The notes below the pieces were generated by a model. That model did no database searches, was not told the origin of the DNA, and saw only the letters and a list, made by a program, of their open reading frames with translations. Positions 1 to 9,408 of a stretch of 64,000 nt of DNA are shown one piece after another. Origin of the DNA: Streptomyces sp. NBC_00285 (GTDB taxonomy: Bacteria; Actinomycetota; Actinomycetes; Streptomycetales; Streptomycetaceae); NCBI RefSeq assembly GCF_036174265.1, contig NZ_CP108055.1, positions 1,984,001 to 2,048,000 on the forward strand. Direction: 5' to 3'. Numbering within the stretch: the first letter of the stretch is position 1; each line of letters begins with the position of its first letter. Position numbers and translations under genes: made by a program.

Positions 1-1
1 G

Positions 2-1477
2 GTGGACACCGACCACCAGGTCCGCTTCCTGCACGCCTGCCGCGCCTATCTGGTCAAGGACTGGGACCAGTTGGTCCGGCACACCGACCCACTGATCGAC
101 GACGCCATGCTCGGCATCGAGGCAGGTCTGTTCGGCGGCATGGCCCGGGTCCGTCTGGAGACGTTCGGCCAGGCCGAGCCACTCCTGTCGGCGGCACTGA
201 TGCGCTGTCGCAGCGAACAGCCCCAGCGCAAGGAACTGCGCTACTGGCTGGCCCGCGCCCACGAGGGAACGGGCCGGTCCGCGGCCGCACTCCCCCTCTA
301 CCGGGCCGTGCACCGCGTCGACCCCGCCTTCATGGACACCTCGGCCCGGCTCGCCGCCATCGCCGAGAGCGACGGGTACGACGACCCCGCCGATCTCGCG
401 GCGATCACACTCACCGGCTTCGGGCAGGACGTCCTCGAGGGGCCCGACGGGGTCGATCCCCTGTTCGGCATCGAAGGGCGGGAGTTGAGGCTCTCCGAGC
501 CTGAGCCGCCGCCCAGTGGGCCCCTGCCCTCGATGACCGACCCGGCCGGACGGGAGCGCTCCGGCGTACCGGTGGGGCCGCTGCCCGCCGGACCCACCGA
601 TCCCGCCTTACTGGAGGAAGCCCTCACCGAACTGGAGCGCATGGTCGGCCTGGACCCGGTGAAACGCCAGGTCAAGGCGCTCTCCGCCCAGTTGAACATG
701 GCCCGCCTGCGAACCGGCCAGGGCCTGCCGGTGCAGCCGCCCAAACGTCACTTCGTCTTCTCCGGCCCCTCCGGCACCGGCAAGACCACGGTGGCCCGCA
801 TCCTGGGGCGCGTCTTCTACGCCCTCGGTCTGCTGGGCGGCGACCATCTCGTGGAGGCGCAGCGGGCGGACCTGGTCGGGGAGTACCTCGGTCAGACGGC
901 GGTGAAGGCGAACGAGCTGATCGACTCGGCCCTCGGGGGCGTGCTCTTCGTCGACGAGGCGTACTCCCTCTCCAACTCCGGCTACGGCAAGGGGGACGCG
1001 TACGGCGACGAGGCGCTCCAGGTGCTGCTCAAGCGGGCCGAGGACAACCGGGACCACCTGGTCGTGATCCTGGCCGGCTACCCGGAGGGCATGGACCGAC
1101 TCCTGGCCGCGAACCCGGGGCTCTCCTCCCGCTTCACGACCCGCGTCGACTTTCCGTCGTACCGACCGCTCGAACTCACCTCCATCGGCGAGGTGCTGGC
1201 GAGCGAGAACGGTGACATCTGGGACGAGGAGGCGCTGGACGAGCTGCGCTCCATCGCCGGCCACGTGGTGGATCAGGGATGGATCGACGAGCTGGGGAAC
1301 GGTCGGTTCCTGCGGACGCTGTACGAGAAGAGCTGTGCGTATCGGGATCTTCGCCTGTCGACGTATCCGGGCGTGCTGACGCGGGACGACCTGTCGACGT
1401 TACGGCTGGCGGACCTGATGCAGGCGTACGGGGAGGTGCTGTCGGGGCGGGGGCCGCAGGACCCGTCGACGACGTAG
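2..1477 (+). CDS. AAA ATPase, CbxX/EccA-like, 5' end probably cut by window edge
   Basis: The visible protein is 491 aa. Residues about 1-130 look like TPR-type helical repeats and the second half is an AAA domain. Walker A (GPSGTGKTT) is near residue 255 and Walker B (LFVDEA) near 315. The sequence between and after them matches the CbxX/SpoVK/EccA group of AAA ATPases, which in mycobacteria serve type VII secretion. EccA proteins are usually about 570-620 aa and the reading frame is open to the left edge, so the GTG at position 2 is probably internal and the true start lies outside. No other type VII secretion gene is visible, so a secretion role is only a family inference. Confidence 0.8.
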   Translation: MDTDHQVRFLHACRAYLVKDWDQLVRHTDPLIDDAMLGIEAGLFGGMARVRLETFGQAEPLLSAALMRCRSEQPQRKELRYWLARAHEGTGRSAAALPLYRAVHRVDPAFMDTSARLAAIAESDGYDDPADLAAITLTGFGQDVLEGPDGVDPLFGIEGRELRLSEPEPPPSGPLPSMTDPAGRERSGVPVGPLPAGPTDPALLEEALTELERMVGLDPVKRQVKALSAQLNMARLRTGQGLPVQPPKRHFVFSGPSGTGKTTVARILGRVFYALGLLGGDHLVEAQRADLVGEYLGQTAVKANELIDSALGGVLFVDEAYSLSNSGYGKGDAYGDEALQVLLKRAEDNRDHLVVILAGYPEGMDRLLAANPGLSSRFTTRVDFPSYRPLELTSIGEVLASENGDIWDEEALDELRSIAGHVVDQGWIDELGNGRFLRTLYEKSCAYRDLRLSTYPGVLTRDDLSTLRLADLMQAYGEVLSGRGPQDPSTT

Positions 1478-1591
1478 TCGTACGGCTACGGGCCGGTGGG
1501 GCTTGTCGCGCGCTTCCCCGCGCCCCTGAAGCAGTGGGTGCAGCCGGACATCCTTGACTGCACCCACCCCACCGGCCCGCAGCCGTACGAC
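1478..1591. repeat. Streptomyces intergenic repeat forming a long hairpin
   Basis: This fills the gap between two convergent genes. Outer arms of 24 nt (1478-1501 and 1567-1590) pair with one mismatch, and an inner hairpin (around 1533-1566, built on GTGGGTGCAG/CTGCACCCAC) nests inside. The unpaired segment around 1499-1530 resembles a motif (GCGC..TTCCCCGCGCCCCT) that I recall from many Streptomyces intergenic regions. It can act as a bidirectional terminator, and it resembles a dispersed repeat family. Confidence 0.6.
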
Positions 1592-1596
1592 GACCC

Positions 1597-2673
1597 CTAC
1601 GACGCCAACGCCTCCTCGCTGCTCCGAGGCTCGGCGACCCGGACCTCCGGCAGCTCCCGGTGAGCCGGATCCCGTACCTCGCCCACCAGCAGCTCCAGTA
1701 CGTCCTCCAGCGCGACGAGCCCGAGCACCTTGCCCGAACCGTCCGCCACCTGGGCCAGATGCGTCGCCGCACGCCGCATCACCGTCAGCGCGTCGTCCAG
1801 CGGCAGATCAGACCTGAGCTTCGTCATCCGACGCCAGATCTGCTGGGGCACCGCCCGCTGCGAGTCCTCCAGATCCAGGACGTCCTTCACGTGCAGGTAC
1901 CCCATGAAGGCACCGTTCTCCGCGGCGATCGGGAAGCGTGAGTACCCGGTGTGGCCGGTGAGTTCGATGATCTGGCCCGGGGTCACCGAGGGACGCACCG
2001 TCACCAGGGACTCCCACTTGAGCAGGACGTCCGTCACGGGACGGGAGCCCAGTTCCAGCGCGTCCTCCAGGCGTTCCTGTTCCTCGGGGTCCAGCAGGCC
2101 GGCCTGGCCGGAGTCCTCCACCAGCCGGTTCAGCTGTTCACTCGTGAACACCGCCTCGACCTCGTCCTTGGGCTCGACGTCGAAGAGCCGCAGGATGCCC
2201 CGGGCGCAGGCGCCGAGGGCGACGGTGATCGGCCTGCACACCCTCGCGAAGGCCACCAGGCCCGGGCTGAGCCACAGCGCGACCTTCTCCGGGGCGGCCA
2301 TCGCGAGGTTCTTCGGGACCATCTCGCCGATGACCAGGTGGAAGAAGACGACCGCGGCCAGGGCGATCACATAGCCCAGCGGGTGGATCACGCCGTGCGG
2401 CACGTGGATCCACTCGAAGACCGGCTCCAGCAGCTTGGCGACCGTCGGTTCCGCGACGGCGCCGAGCGTCAGCGAGCACATGGTGATGCCGAACTGGGCC
2501 GCCGCCATCATCTGCGGCAGCCGCTCCAGGCCGTACAGCACCTGTCGGGCACGTGCGGTGCCGAGCGGTTCGATCTGGCTGCGGCGCACGGAGACGAGCG
2601 CGAACTCGGCGCCGACGAAGAAACCGTTGGCGAGCACGAGCAGCGCGGCGAAGAGAAGTTGGAGCACGCTCAT
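1597..2673 (-). CDS. CNNM/hemolysin-family membrane protein, short paralogue
   Basis: The protein is 358 aa. It has an N-terminal DUF21/CNNM transmembrane region (about 1-170, with a GAEFALVSVRRS motif near residue 21) followed by a CBS-domain pair (about 200-335). It ends there, without the C-terminal CorC_HlyC domain present in its upstream neighbour. Family members are linked to Mg2+/Co2+ handling in the membrane. Its ATG overlaps the stop of the upstream paralogue by 4 bp (ATGA), so the two are translationally coupled and may form a heteromeric pair. Transport substrate is not shown by sequence. Confidence 0.85.
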   Translation of the reverse strand: MSVLQLLFAALLVLANGFFVGAEFALVSVRRSQIEPLGTARARQVLYGLERLPQMMAAAQFGITMCSLTLGAVAEPTVAKLLEPVFEWIHVPHGVIHPLGYVIALAAVVFFHLVIGEMVPKNLAMAAPEKVALWLSPGLVAFARVCRPITVALGACARGILRLFDVEPKDEVEAVFTSEQLNRLVEDSGQAGLLDPEEQERLEDALELGSRPVTDVLLKWESLVTVRPSVTPGQIIELTGHTGYSRFPIAAENGAFMGYLHVKDVLDLEDSQRAVPQQIWRRMTKLRSDLPLDDALTVMRRAATHLAQVADGSGKVLGLVALEDVLELLVGEVRDPAHRELPEVRVAEPRSSEEALAS

Positions 2674-4010
2674 CGGGCGGCCTCCATGACGTTCACGGTG
2701 GCGACCGTGCGGACCAGACGGACCCGCTCGGCCCTGTAGTGCCCGACCTGGCGCACGGTGAGCCGCCAGCCGGGCAGCTCTGCCCGGTCTCCGACGGCGG
2801 GGATACGGCCGAGCAGGTCGGCGACCAGCCCGGCGACGGTTTCGTACGGTCCTTCGGGCACGTCGAGGCCTATGCGCTGGAGGATGTCGACCCGGCAGCT
2901 GCCGTCGGCGTCCCAGGTGAGACGGCCGTCCTCCGAGGGGGCGGCCGCCAGTTCAGGAGTTTCGTCGGACGCGTCGTCGTGCTCGTCGCGGACCTCGCCG
3001 ACGATCTCCTCGACGATGTCCTCCAGGGTGACCACGCCGGCCGTGCCGCCGTACTCGTCGACGACGACGGCGATGGGCTGTTCGTTGCGCAGCTGGGCGA
3101 GGAGGGGCTGGACGGGGAGCGTCTCGGGCACCAGCAGCGCCGGGCGGGCGATACGGCGCACGGGTGTCCGCAGCCGGTCCTGCGCCGGGACCGCCAGGGC
3201 GTCCTTGAGGTGGACCATGCCGACGATCTCGTCGATCTTCTCGCGGTAGACCGGGAAGCGGGACAGCCCGGTGGCGCGGGTGAGGTTGACGACGTCCTCG
3301 GCGGTCGCGGAGGCCTGGAGCGAGCTGACCTTCACGCGCGGGGTCATGACGTGCTGTGCCGTGAGCTCACCGAGGGACAGTGTGCGCACGAAGAGGTCCG
3401 CGGTGTCCTGCTCCAGGGCACCGGCCTGGGCCGAGTGCCGGGCCAGGGAGACCAGCTCGCCGGGGGTACGGGCGGAGGCCAGCTCGTCGGCGGGCTCGAT
3501 GCCGAGGGCGCGGACGAGGCGGTTGGCGACCGCGTTGAGGGCGGCGATCACCGGTCGGAACAGCCGGGCGAAGACATGCTGGGGGCCCGCGACGAAGCGG
3601 GCCACCTGCATCGGCTTGGACACCGCCCAGTTCTTGGGCACGAGCTCGCCGATCACCATCTGCACGGCGGAGGCCAGCAGCATGCCGACGACGACGGCCA
3701 CGCCGGAGACCGCGCCCTCGGGGATGCCGATGGCCGTGAACGGGCCGTGCAGCAGTTCCGCGAGTGCCGGTTCGGCGAGCATGCCGACGACGAGGGAGGT
3801 GATGGTGATGCCGAGCTGGGTGCCGGAGAGCTGGAACGACAGCTCCTTGAGCGACTCGGCGACCCTTCGGGCCCGTCGGTCGCCTTCGGCTGCGGCCTTC
3901 TCTGCGTCCGTGGCCTCGACGGTGATCAGGCCGAACTCGGCTGCCACGAAGAAGCCGTTGGCCAGGATCAGCAGGAACGCCGCTCCTAGGAGCAACAAGG
4001 GGATGGTCAT
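2670..4010 (-). CDS. CNNM/CorC-family membrane protein, full length
   Basis: The protein is 446 aa from the ATG at 4010 (GAGG-type ribosome site just upstream; an in-frame start at 4046 would add 12 unconvincing residues). Layout: CNNM transmembrane domain (about 1-190, with FFVAAEFGLI near residue 20), two CBS domains (about 210-340), then a CorC_HlyC domain (about 355-440). The family is implicated in divalent cation efflux or magnesium homeostasis. It is first of a two-gene unit with the shorter paralogue downstream, separated from the rib-his operon by a hairpin terminator. Confidence 0.85.
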   Translation of the reverse strand: MTIPLLLLGAAFLLILANGFFVAAEFGLITVEATDAEKAAAEGDRRARRVAESLKELSFQLSGTQLGITITSLVVGMLAEPALAELLHGPFTAIGIPEGAVSGVAVVVGMLLASAVQMVIGELVPKNWAVSKPMQVARFVAGPQHVFARLFRPVIAALNAVANRLVRALGIEPADELASARTPGELVSLARHSAQAGALEQDTADLFVRTLSLGELTAQHVMTPRVKVSSLQASATAEDVVNLTRATGLSRFPVYREKIDEIVGMVHLKDALAVPAQDRLRTPVRRIARPALLVPETLPVQPLLAQLRNEQPIAVVVDEYGGTAGVVTLEDIVEEIVGEVRDEHDDASDETPELAAAPSEDGRLTWDADGSCRVDILQRIGLDVPEGPYETVAGLVADLLGRIPAVGDRAELPGWRLTVRQVGHYRAERVRLVRTVATVNVMEAAR

Positions 4011-4123
4011 GCCGCCGCCTCGATGGGTCGGGAGGGGGCGGCGCATGTACTACAGGACGATCCGTCCATCGCTGGAGGGAGTCACTCCTCGGGTAGCAGG
4101 AACAAGGTGCTGGAACAACGCAG

Positions 4124-4152
4124 GGCGGAGGCGCATGGAAAACGCCTCCGCC
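4124..4152 (-). terminator. Hairpin terminator after the rib-his operon
   Basis: A 10-bp perfect stem, GGCGGAGGCG at 4124-4133 and CGCCTCCGCC at 4143-4152, with a 9-nt loop. It lies just downstream of the last gene of the minus-strand rib-his unit. There is no clear U tract, which is normal for Streptomyces terminators. Confidence 0.6.
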
Positions 4153-4202
4153 AACAGATTAATCAAGACATGGGCACCTGCGGCAGGGTCAAAGCCCCCA
4201 AG

Positions 4203-4661
4203 TCAGCCCTGATCTTCGTCCGGGCGGGCTGTGGAGCGGGCCTCGGCGAGTGCGCGCAGGGCTTTCGCATCGGCGATGGCCCGCTGCTTGGCGATGCCCG
4301 GCTGGATGCCGAGCACGGGCAGGCTGGTGCCGTCGCTGAGGTTGAGGAACACCCACGGATCGCCGGGACGCAGGTTCACCTGCACGATCTCGGCCCATTC
4401 CAGACGGCGCCGGCCGGCGATGTTCTGGACGGTGACCCCGGACTCGTCGGCGACGACCTTCACCCTGGCCAGCATGAACAGCACACCGGCGAGCAGAGCC
4501 CCGGTGAAGATGAAGCTCAGGCGCTCGCCGGGACCGAGCTGCTCAAGGAGCAGCGCGATCACCGTGATCACCACGAAGATCGCGGTACCGGCGGCCAGCA
4601 GGACCGCACGGGTGCGGCCCGGCCGGAAGGTGACGGGGAGGTCGGGCAGTTCGGAGGACAT
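4203..4661 (-). CDS. PH-domain membrane protein
   Basis: The protein is 152 aa. Two hydrophobic segments (about 17-37 and 44-62) precede a bacterial PH-like domain that begins near VKVVADESGVTVQNIAGRRRLEWAEI. This is the small PH-domain family common in actinobacteria, and its function is unknown. It follows hisG by 13 nt on the same strand and is the last gene before the hairpin at 4124, so it is probably co-transcribed with the rib-his genes. Nothing in it suggests histidine or flavin chemistry. Confidence 0.75.
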   Translation of the reverse strand: MSSELPDLPVTFRPGRTRAVLLAAGTAIFVVITVIALLLEQLGPGERLSFIFTGALLAGVLFMLARVKVVADESGVTVQNIAGRRRLEWAEIVQVNLRPGDPWVFLNLSDGTSLPVLGIQPGIAKQRAIADAKALRALAEARSTARPDEDQG

Positions 4662-4674
4662 CTGGCGGGACCCC

Positions 4675-5523
4675 TCAGAGACGGCAGGCGTGGATGGCCG
4701 TCGTCAGGATGGCCCGCGCGCCGATGTCGTACAGGTCGTCCATGATCCGCTGCGCCTCCTTGGCGGGGACCATCGCGCGGACGGCCACCCAGCCCTCGTT
4801 GTGCAGCGGGGACACCGTCGGGGACTCCAGGCCGGGCGTGAGCGCGACGGCCTTCTCCAGCTGCTCGACGCGGCAGTCGTAGTCCATCATCACGTACGTC
4901 CGCGCCACGAGGACGCCCTGGAGGCGGCGCAGGAACTGCTGCACCTTGGGCTCTTCCACGTCCGCGCCGGTACGGCGGATGACGACGGCCTCGGACTTCA
5001 TGATCGGCTCGCCGAAGACCTCCAGGCCCGCGTTGCGCAGGCTGGTGCCGGTCTCGACGACGTCCGCGATGACCTCGGCGACACCGAGCTCGATGGCGGT
5101 CTCGACGGCGCCGTCGAGGTGGACGACGGAGGCGTCGATGCCGTTCTCGGCGAGGTGCCCCGCGACGATCCCCTCGTACGAGGTGGCGACGGTCTTGCCC
5201 TTGAGGTCCTCGATGCCGTTGGCCTCGCCGGGCTTGGACGCGAAGCGGAAGGTGGAGCGGGCGAAGCCGAGCGGCAGGATCTCCTCGGCGTGGGCGCCGG
5301 AGTCGATCAGCAGGTCGCGGCCGGTGATGCCGATGTCGAGCTGGCCGGAGGAGACGTAGATCGCGATGTCCCGGGGGCGGAGGTAGAAGAACTCCACGTC
5401 GTTGACCGGGTCGACGATCCGCAGTTCCTTGGACTCGCGGCGCTGCTGGTAGCCGGCCTCATGCAGCATGTCCGCCGCAGGGCCTGACAGGGAACCCTTG
5501 TTGGGGACGGCGATGCGCAGCAT
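4675..5523 (-). CDS. hisG: ATP phosphoribosyltransferase
   Basis: The protein is 282 aa, the long single-chain form with a C-terminal regulatory domain (about 210-280). It makes the first committed step of histidine synthesis, joining ATP and PRPP. The start MLRIAVPNKGSLSG and the phosphate-binding segment ADVVETGTSLR near residue 140 are diagnostic. It lies 45 nt after hisE. In Streptomyces hisE and hisG are normally away from the main his operon and next to ribH, as seen here. A histidine-responsive C-terminal domain implies feedback inhibition. Confidence 0.95.
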   Translation of the reverse strand: MLRIAVPNKGSLSGPAADMLHEAGYQQRRESKELRIVDPVNDVEFFYLRPRDIAIYVSSGQLDIGITGRDLLIDSGAHAEEILPLGFARSTFRFASKPGEANGIEDLKGKTVATSYEGIVAGHLAENGIDASVVHLDGAVETAIELGVAEVIADVVETGTSLRNAGLEVFGEPIMKSEAVVIRRTGADVEEPKVQQFLRRLQGVLVARTYVMMDYDCRVEQLEKAVALTPGLESPTVSPLHNEGWVAVRAMVPAKEAQRIMDDLYDIGARAILTTAIHACRL

Positions 5524-5568
5524 GAGGTCGGCTTCCTTTGCTCTCAGGGGTGGTTGCGGCGACTGGTC

Positions 5569-5841
5569 TTACAGGTGGGCGTAGACGTCGTCGAGCGAGA
5601 TCCCGCGCGCGACCATCATCACCTGGACGTGGTACAGCAGCTGCGAGATCTCCTCGGCGGCCGCTTCCTTGCCCTCGTACTCGGCGGCCATCCAGACCTC
5701 GGCGGCCTCTTCGACGACCTTCTTGCCGATGGCATGGACGCCCTTGCCGACCAGTTCTGCGGTGCGGGAGGTGGCGGGGTCGCCGTTGGCGGCCTTGTGT
5801 TGGAGCTCGGTGAAGAGCTCCTCGAACGTCTTATTGGACAT
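5569..5841 (-). CDS. hisE: Phosphoribosyl-ATP pyrophosphatase
   Basis: The protein is 90 aa from the ATG at 5841. An upstream GTG at 5853 would add four residues, but the shorter form matches the usual HisE length in the genus. This is an all-alpha MazG-like fold with the acidic metal-binding helix [16 protein letters not shown]. It removes pyrophosphate from phosphoribosyl-ATP in the second step of histidine synthesis. It stands alone, not fused to HisI, between ribH and hisG. Confidence 0.95.
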   Translation of the reverse strand: MSNKTFEELFTELQHKAANGDPATSRTAELVGKGVHAIGKKVVEEAAEVWMAAEYEGKEAAAEEISQLLYHVQVMMVARGISLDDVYAHL

Positions 5842-5875
5842 GGTGGCGCCCACTTTACGCGTAAGGCCGGACCAC

Positions 5876-6361
5876 CTAACGCCACGGTTCGGATACTGAG
5901 CGGAGGGTGGCCGCCGTGGCCACGGCGGCGGTCACCGCCTCGTGTCCCTTGTCCTCGTTGGAGCCCTCGATGCCCGCGCGGTCCAGGGCCTGTTCCTCGG
6001 TGTCGCAGGTGAGAACGCCCATGCCCACGGGCACGCCGGTGTCCACCGCGACCTGGGTGAGGCCCTGGGTGACGCCCTGGCAGACGTACTCGAAGTGCGG
6101 GGTGCCGCCGCGGATCACGACACCGAGGGCGACGATCGCGTCGTAGCCTCGGCCCGCGAGGACCTTGGCGACGACCGGGAGTTCCCAGCTGCCGGGGACC
6201 CGGAGCAGGGTCGGCTCGTCGATGCCCAGGTCGTGCAGGGCGCGCAGGGCGCCGTCGACCAGTCCGTCCATCACCTTCTCGTGCCACTGGGCCGCGATGA
6301 CGGCGACCCTCAGGTCTCCGACATTGCGTACGGACAGGTCCGGTGCACCCTTGCCGCTCAC
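5876..6361 (-). CDS. ribH: 6,7-dimethyl-8-ribityllumazine synthase
   Basis: The protein is 161 aa with a GTG start at 6361. It condenses 3,4-dihydroxy-2-butanone 4-phosphate with ribitylaminouracil in the penultimate step of riboflavin synthesis. Family marks are [12 protein letters not shown] near residue 57 and [15 protein letters not shown] near residue 81, followed by the C-terminal NEDKGHEA segment. Lumazine synthases assemble as pentamers or 60-mers. It follows ribBA by 25 nt in the riboswitch-led operon and precedes hisE. Confidence 0.95.
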   Translation of the reverse strand: MSGKGAPDLSVRNVGDLRVAVIAAQWHEKVMDGLVDGALRALHDLGIDEPTLLRVPGSWELPVVAKVLAGRGYDAIVALGVVIRGGTPHFEYVCQGVTQGLTQVAVDTGVPVGMGVLTCDTEEQALDRAGIEGSNEDKGHEAVTAAVATAATLRSVSEPWR

Positions 6362-6386
6362 GTTCTTACGTCTCCTCGGTGTGCGA

Positions 6387-7730
6387 TTACTGGTTACTGC
6401 AGGTGGACACCGGGGCGGTGTCCAGCCAGGGCAGGTCGTGGCCCATCCGGTCCCGCTTGGTGCGCAGGTAGCGGAGGTTGTGCTCGCCCGCCTGTACGGG
6501 CATCGGCTCCCGTCCGGTGACCTTGAGGCCGTGCCGCAGGAGCGCCTCGGACTTGTCGGGGTTGTTGGTCATGAGGCGCAGACTGCGGACGCCGAGGTCC
6601 TGAAGGATCTGCGCGCCGGCGCCGTAGTCCCGGGCGTCGGCGGGCAGGCCGAGTTCCAGGTTGGCGTCGAGGGTGTCGCGGCCCTGTTCCTGCAGCTCGT
6701 ACGCCCGCAGCTTGGACAGCAGGCCGATACCGCGCCCCTCGTGGCCGCGCAGGTAGACCACCACTCCCCTGCCCTCTGCCTGGATGCGCTCCAGGGAGGC
6801 GTCCAGCTGGGGGCCGCAGTCGCAGCGCAGGGAGCCGAAGATGTCGCCGGTGAGGCACTCGGAGTGGACGCGGACCAGGACGTCCTCGCCGTCGCCGATC
6901 TCGCCGTGCACCAGGGCGACGTGCTCGACGCCGTCGACGATGGAGCGGTAGCCGTACGCCGTGAAGGCGCCGTGGGCGGTGGGCAGCCGGGTCTCGGCCT
7001 CGCGGCGGACCGTGGGCTCGGCGGCCTGGCGGTAGGCGATCAGGTCCTCGATGGAGATGATCGTCAGGCCGTGCTTGCGGGCGAAGGGGATCAGCTCGGG
7101 CAGCCGGAGCATACGGCCGTCCTCGCCGGCGATCTCCACGATCGCGCCGGCCGGCCGCAGTCCCGCGAGCCGGGCGAGGTCGACGGCGGCCTCGGTGTGG
7201 CCATTGCGGGTCAGGACACCGCCCGCCTTCGCGCGGAGCGGGAAGATGTGGCCCGGGCGGACGAAGTCGGTGGGCCCGGCGTCGCCGCTCGCCAGGAGCT
7301 GAAGCGTGGTCGCGCGGTCGGATGCCGAGATCCCTGTGGTCACACCGTGAGCGCCGGAGGCGTCCACGGACACTGTGAACGCGGTTTTCATCGACTCGGT
7401 GTTGTCGTCGACCATCTGCGGCAGCTTCAGCCGGTCCAGTTCGTCGCCCTCCATGGGGGCGCAGATCAGGCCGCGGCACTCGCTCATCATGAAGGCGACG
7501 ATTTCGGGGGTGATCTTCTCGGCGGCGACGACGAGGTCGCCCTCGTTCTCACGGTCCTCGTCGTCGACGACCACGATGGGGCGGCCGGCCGCGATGTCGG
7601 CGACGGCCTGCTCGACCGGGTCCAGCGCGAAGTCCTCGAACCCGTCGGTGCTGTAGAGAATCGGCGGGACAGAGGGGGCGGCGCGAAGCGGCTCGTTCAG
7701 GGCGGTGGTGGGTGACGGGCGGGCGGTCAT
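6387..7730 (-). CDS. ribBA: Bifunctional DHBP synthase / GTP cyclohydrolase II
   Basis: The protein is 447 aa. The N-terminal half is 3,4-dihydroxy-2-butanone-4-phosphate synthase (metal-site motif [11 protein letters not shown] near residue 50). The C-terminal half is GTP cyclohydrolase II (zinc ligands in [10 protein letters not shown], substrate motif [10 protein letters not shown]). One chain therefore feeds both branches of riboflavin synthesis. The ATG at 7730 overlaps the ribM stop by 4 bp (ATGA), which fixes the start; the open frame further upstream lies inside ribM. A non-conserved N-terminal extension of about 30 residues precedes the first domain. Confidence 0.95.
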   Translation of the reverse strand: MTARPSPTTALNEPLRAAPSVPPILYSTDGFEDFALDPVEQAVADIAAGRPIVVVDDEDRENEGDLVVAAEKITPEIVAFMMSECRGLICAPMEGDELDRLKLPQMVDDNTESMKTAFTVSVDASGAHGVTTGISASDRATTLQLLASGDAGPTDFVRPGHIFPLRAKAGGVLTRNGHTEAAVDLARLAGLRPAGAIVEIAGEDGRMLRLPELIPFARKHGLTIISIEDLIAYRQAAEPTVRREAETRLPTAHGAFTAYGYRSIVDGVEHVALVHGEIGDGEDVLVRVHSECLTGDIFGSLRCDCGPQLDASLERIQAEGRGVVVYLRGHEGRGIGLLSKLRAYELQEQGRDTLDANLELGLPADARDYGAGAQILQDLGVRSLRLMTNNPDKSEALLRHGLKVTGREPMPVQAGEHNLRYLRTKRDRMGHDLPWLDTAPVSTCSNQ

Positions 7731-8368
7731 GCCGGCGCTCCTTCCAGGACGGGCCGTGCGGACTCGCGGGAGCGCAGCCACCAGTCGCGCATGCCCCACA
7801 GGACGAGCGCGCCGTAGATGACGTAGACGAAGCCGGAGAAGGCGTAGCCGTTGGCGAAGTTCAGCGGGACGCCGACGAGGTCGACGAGGAGCCAGGCGAA
7901 CCAGAACTCGACCATGCCGCGCGCCTGGGCGTACATGGCGACGATGGTCCCGACGAAGATGTAGGCGTCCGGCCAGGGGTCCCAGGACAGGGTCGGGTAG
8001 GCCTTGAAGAGGAGGGCGACCACGACGGTGCCGGCGGCGGCCGCTCCGGTCATCACCGCGCGCTCGGTCCAGGTGGCGAACCGCGGGGCGATGTGACCGT
8101 CTCCGGACTGGCCCTTGTTGCGGTTCCACTGCCACCAGCCGTACAGGGCGACGACCATGACGACGGCCTGCTTGCCCGCGCTGCCGGTGAGGTGTCCGAA
8201 GAAGGCGCCGAAGAGGATGAGGCCGGAGGCGAACTGCACCGGCCAGCTCCACAGGTTGCGCCGCCAGCCGAGCGCGAGGGCGATGAGGCCGAGGATGTTG
8301 CCGATCATGTCCGACCAGAGGATGTGCTGGCCGAACAGGGTGAAGGCCTCGGTGTTGAGGGAGTTCAC
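7727..8368 (-). CDS. ribM: PnuC-like riboflavin transporter (RibM/PnuX)
   Basis: The protein is 213 aa from the GTG at 8368, with about six or seven hydrophobic segments and the PnuC-family motif WWQWNRN near residue 72. PnuC proteins carry nicotinamide riboside, but the members inside riboflavin operons of Streptomyces and Corynebacterium (RibM/PnuX) carry riboflavin and analogues such as roseoflavin. Position decides the call: the gene sits between ribE and ribBA with 4-bp overlaps on both sides (GTGA, ATGA) and under the same FMN riboswitch. It is very likely a facilitator without energy coupling. Confidence 0.85.
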   Translation of the reverse strand: MNSLNTEAFTLFGQHILWSDMIGNILGLIALALGWRRNLWSWPVQFASGLILFGAFFGHLTGSAGKQAVVMVVALYGWWQWNRNKGQSGDGHIAPRFATWTERAVMTGAAAAGTVVVALLFKAYPTLSWDPWPDAYIFVGTIVAMYAQARGMVEFWFAWLLVDLVGVPLNFANGYAFSGFVYVIYGALVLWGMRDWWLRSRESARPVLEGAPA

Positions 8369-8970
8369 GTCCCCGCCCCCTGACTGCTCGCGAGCAGGCG
8401 CTCGACGTACTTGGCGACGATGTCGACCTCGAGGTTGACCGGGGCGCCGGGCTGCTTGAGGCCGAGCGTGGTCAGGGCGAGGGTGGTGGGGATGAGGCTG
8501 ACGGTGAAGTAGTCGGGGCCGGCGTCCACGACGGTGAGGCTGATGCCGTCGACCGTGATGGAGCCCTTCTCCACGACGTACCGCGCGAGGTCCGAGGGCA
8601 GCGAGATCTTGATGATCTCCCAGTTCTCGGAGGGCTTGCGCTCCAGGACCTCGCCGGTGCCGTCCACATGTCCCTGCACGATGTGCCCGCCGAGGCGCGC
8701 GCCGACGGCGGTGGGGCGTTCGAGGTTGACGCGCGAGCCGACGCCGAGGGCGCCCAGGCTGGAGCGGTCGAGGGTCTCGGCCATGACGTCGGCGGTGAAC
8801 TCGTCGCCCTCGTGGTCGACGACGGTGAGGCACACGCCGTTGACGGCGATGGAGTCCCCGTGTTTCGCGCCCTCGGTGACGACGGGGCCACGCAGTCGGA
8901 AGCGACACGCGTCGCCGAGGTTCTCGACGGCGGTGATCTCGCCCAGCTCTTCGACGATTCCGGTGAACAC
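8365..8970 (-). CDS. ribE: Riboflavin synthase alpha chain
   Basis: The protein is 201 aa with two lumazine-binding repeats (about 1-97 and 98-190) and the invariant N-terminus [12 protein letters not shown]. It dismutates two lumazine molecules to riboflavin and the pyrimidine precursor. Motifs [11 protein letters not shown] (repeat 1) and [11 protein letters not shown] (repeat 2) are the ligand sites. It is the first gene after the FMN riboswitch and overlaps ribM by 4 bp. Some organisms call this gene ribC. Confidence 0.95.
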   Translation of the reverse strand: MFTGIVEELGEITAVENLGDACRFRLRGPVVTEGAKHGDSIAVNGVCLTVVDHEGDEFTADVMAETLDRSSLGALGVGSRVNLERPTAVGARLGGHIVQGHVDGTGEVLERKPSENWEIIKISLPSDLARYVVEKGSITVDGISLTVVDAGPDYFTVSLIPTTLALTTLGLKQPGAPVNLEVDIVAKYVERLLASSQGAGT

Positions 8971-9119
8971 TTCCCGGGTCCTCCCTGCCTCATTCGGGCA
9001 CGGACTCCGGGGCTGTCGATGACGACAGAATGTACGGGCAGGAACACCGGGGGCGACGCCGGACGCACTCGTCCCTCAGGACGAACGGATACGACGGCGC
9101 GCACGAATGCCCGCCCGCC

Positions 9120-9246
9120 GCGCACTGCCTCCCATCCGGACTTTAACCGTCGGTCCAGGAATTTCACCTGGTCAACCGACCGCTGGAAGCGATCGGGTCG
9201 CGGACTGTAACCGCCGGTTCGGACTTTCACCGACCCCGGAGTGCGC
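9120..9246 (-). promoter_or_regulatory. FMN riboswitch (RFN element) of the rib operon
   Basis: Read on the minus strand, this segment has the RFN layout. A closing stem (GCGCACT from 9240-9246 with AGTGCGC from 9120-9126) encloses conserved pieces including GGTGAAAGTCCGAACCGGCGG, GGTGAAATTCCTGG and the 3' piece GTCCGGATGGGAGG. It lies about 150 nt upstream of ribE. FMN binding would shut off the ribE-ribM-ribBA-ribH transcript, either by termination or by hiding the ribE ribosome site. I did not find an obvious terminator stem in the 8971-9119 leader, so the translational mode is more likely. Confidence 0.92.
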
Positions 9247-9349
9247 TGCTACTGGTACAGACTCAGTCTGCCACGCCCGATCCTCGTCCATACGGGCGAA
9301 CGGTGTGCTGTGGCTCACAGCCCTGCTCGCGACCTCATCTCCCCACCCC

Positions 9350-9379
9350 TTGACCTAATGGTCTAGTCCTTTTTAGGGT
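9350..9379 (+). promoter_or_regulatory. Orphan promoter with a DasR (dre)-like box
   Basis: A plus-strand promoter-like pair, TTGACC at 9350-9355 and TAGGGT at 9374-9379, has an 18-nt spacer. The spacer overlaps AATGGTCTAGTCCTTT (9357-9372), which matches 12 of 16 positions of the DasR consensus ACTGGTCTAGACCACT as I recall it. No gene follows: the next feature on that strand is a strong hairpin at 9409-9446. The rest of 9247-9534 holds nothing that I can call. Confidence 0.5.
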
Positions 9380-9408
9380 CGCCATGGATGGACACCCGTC
9401 AAGACGGG

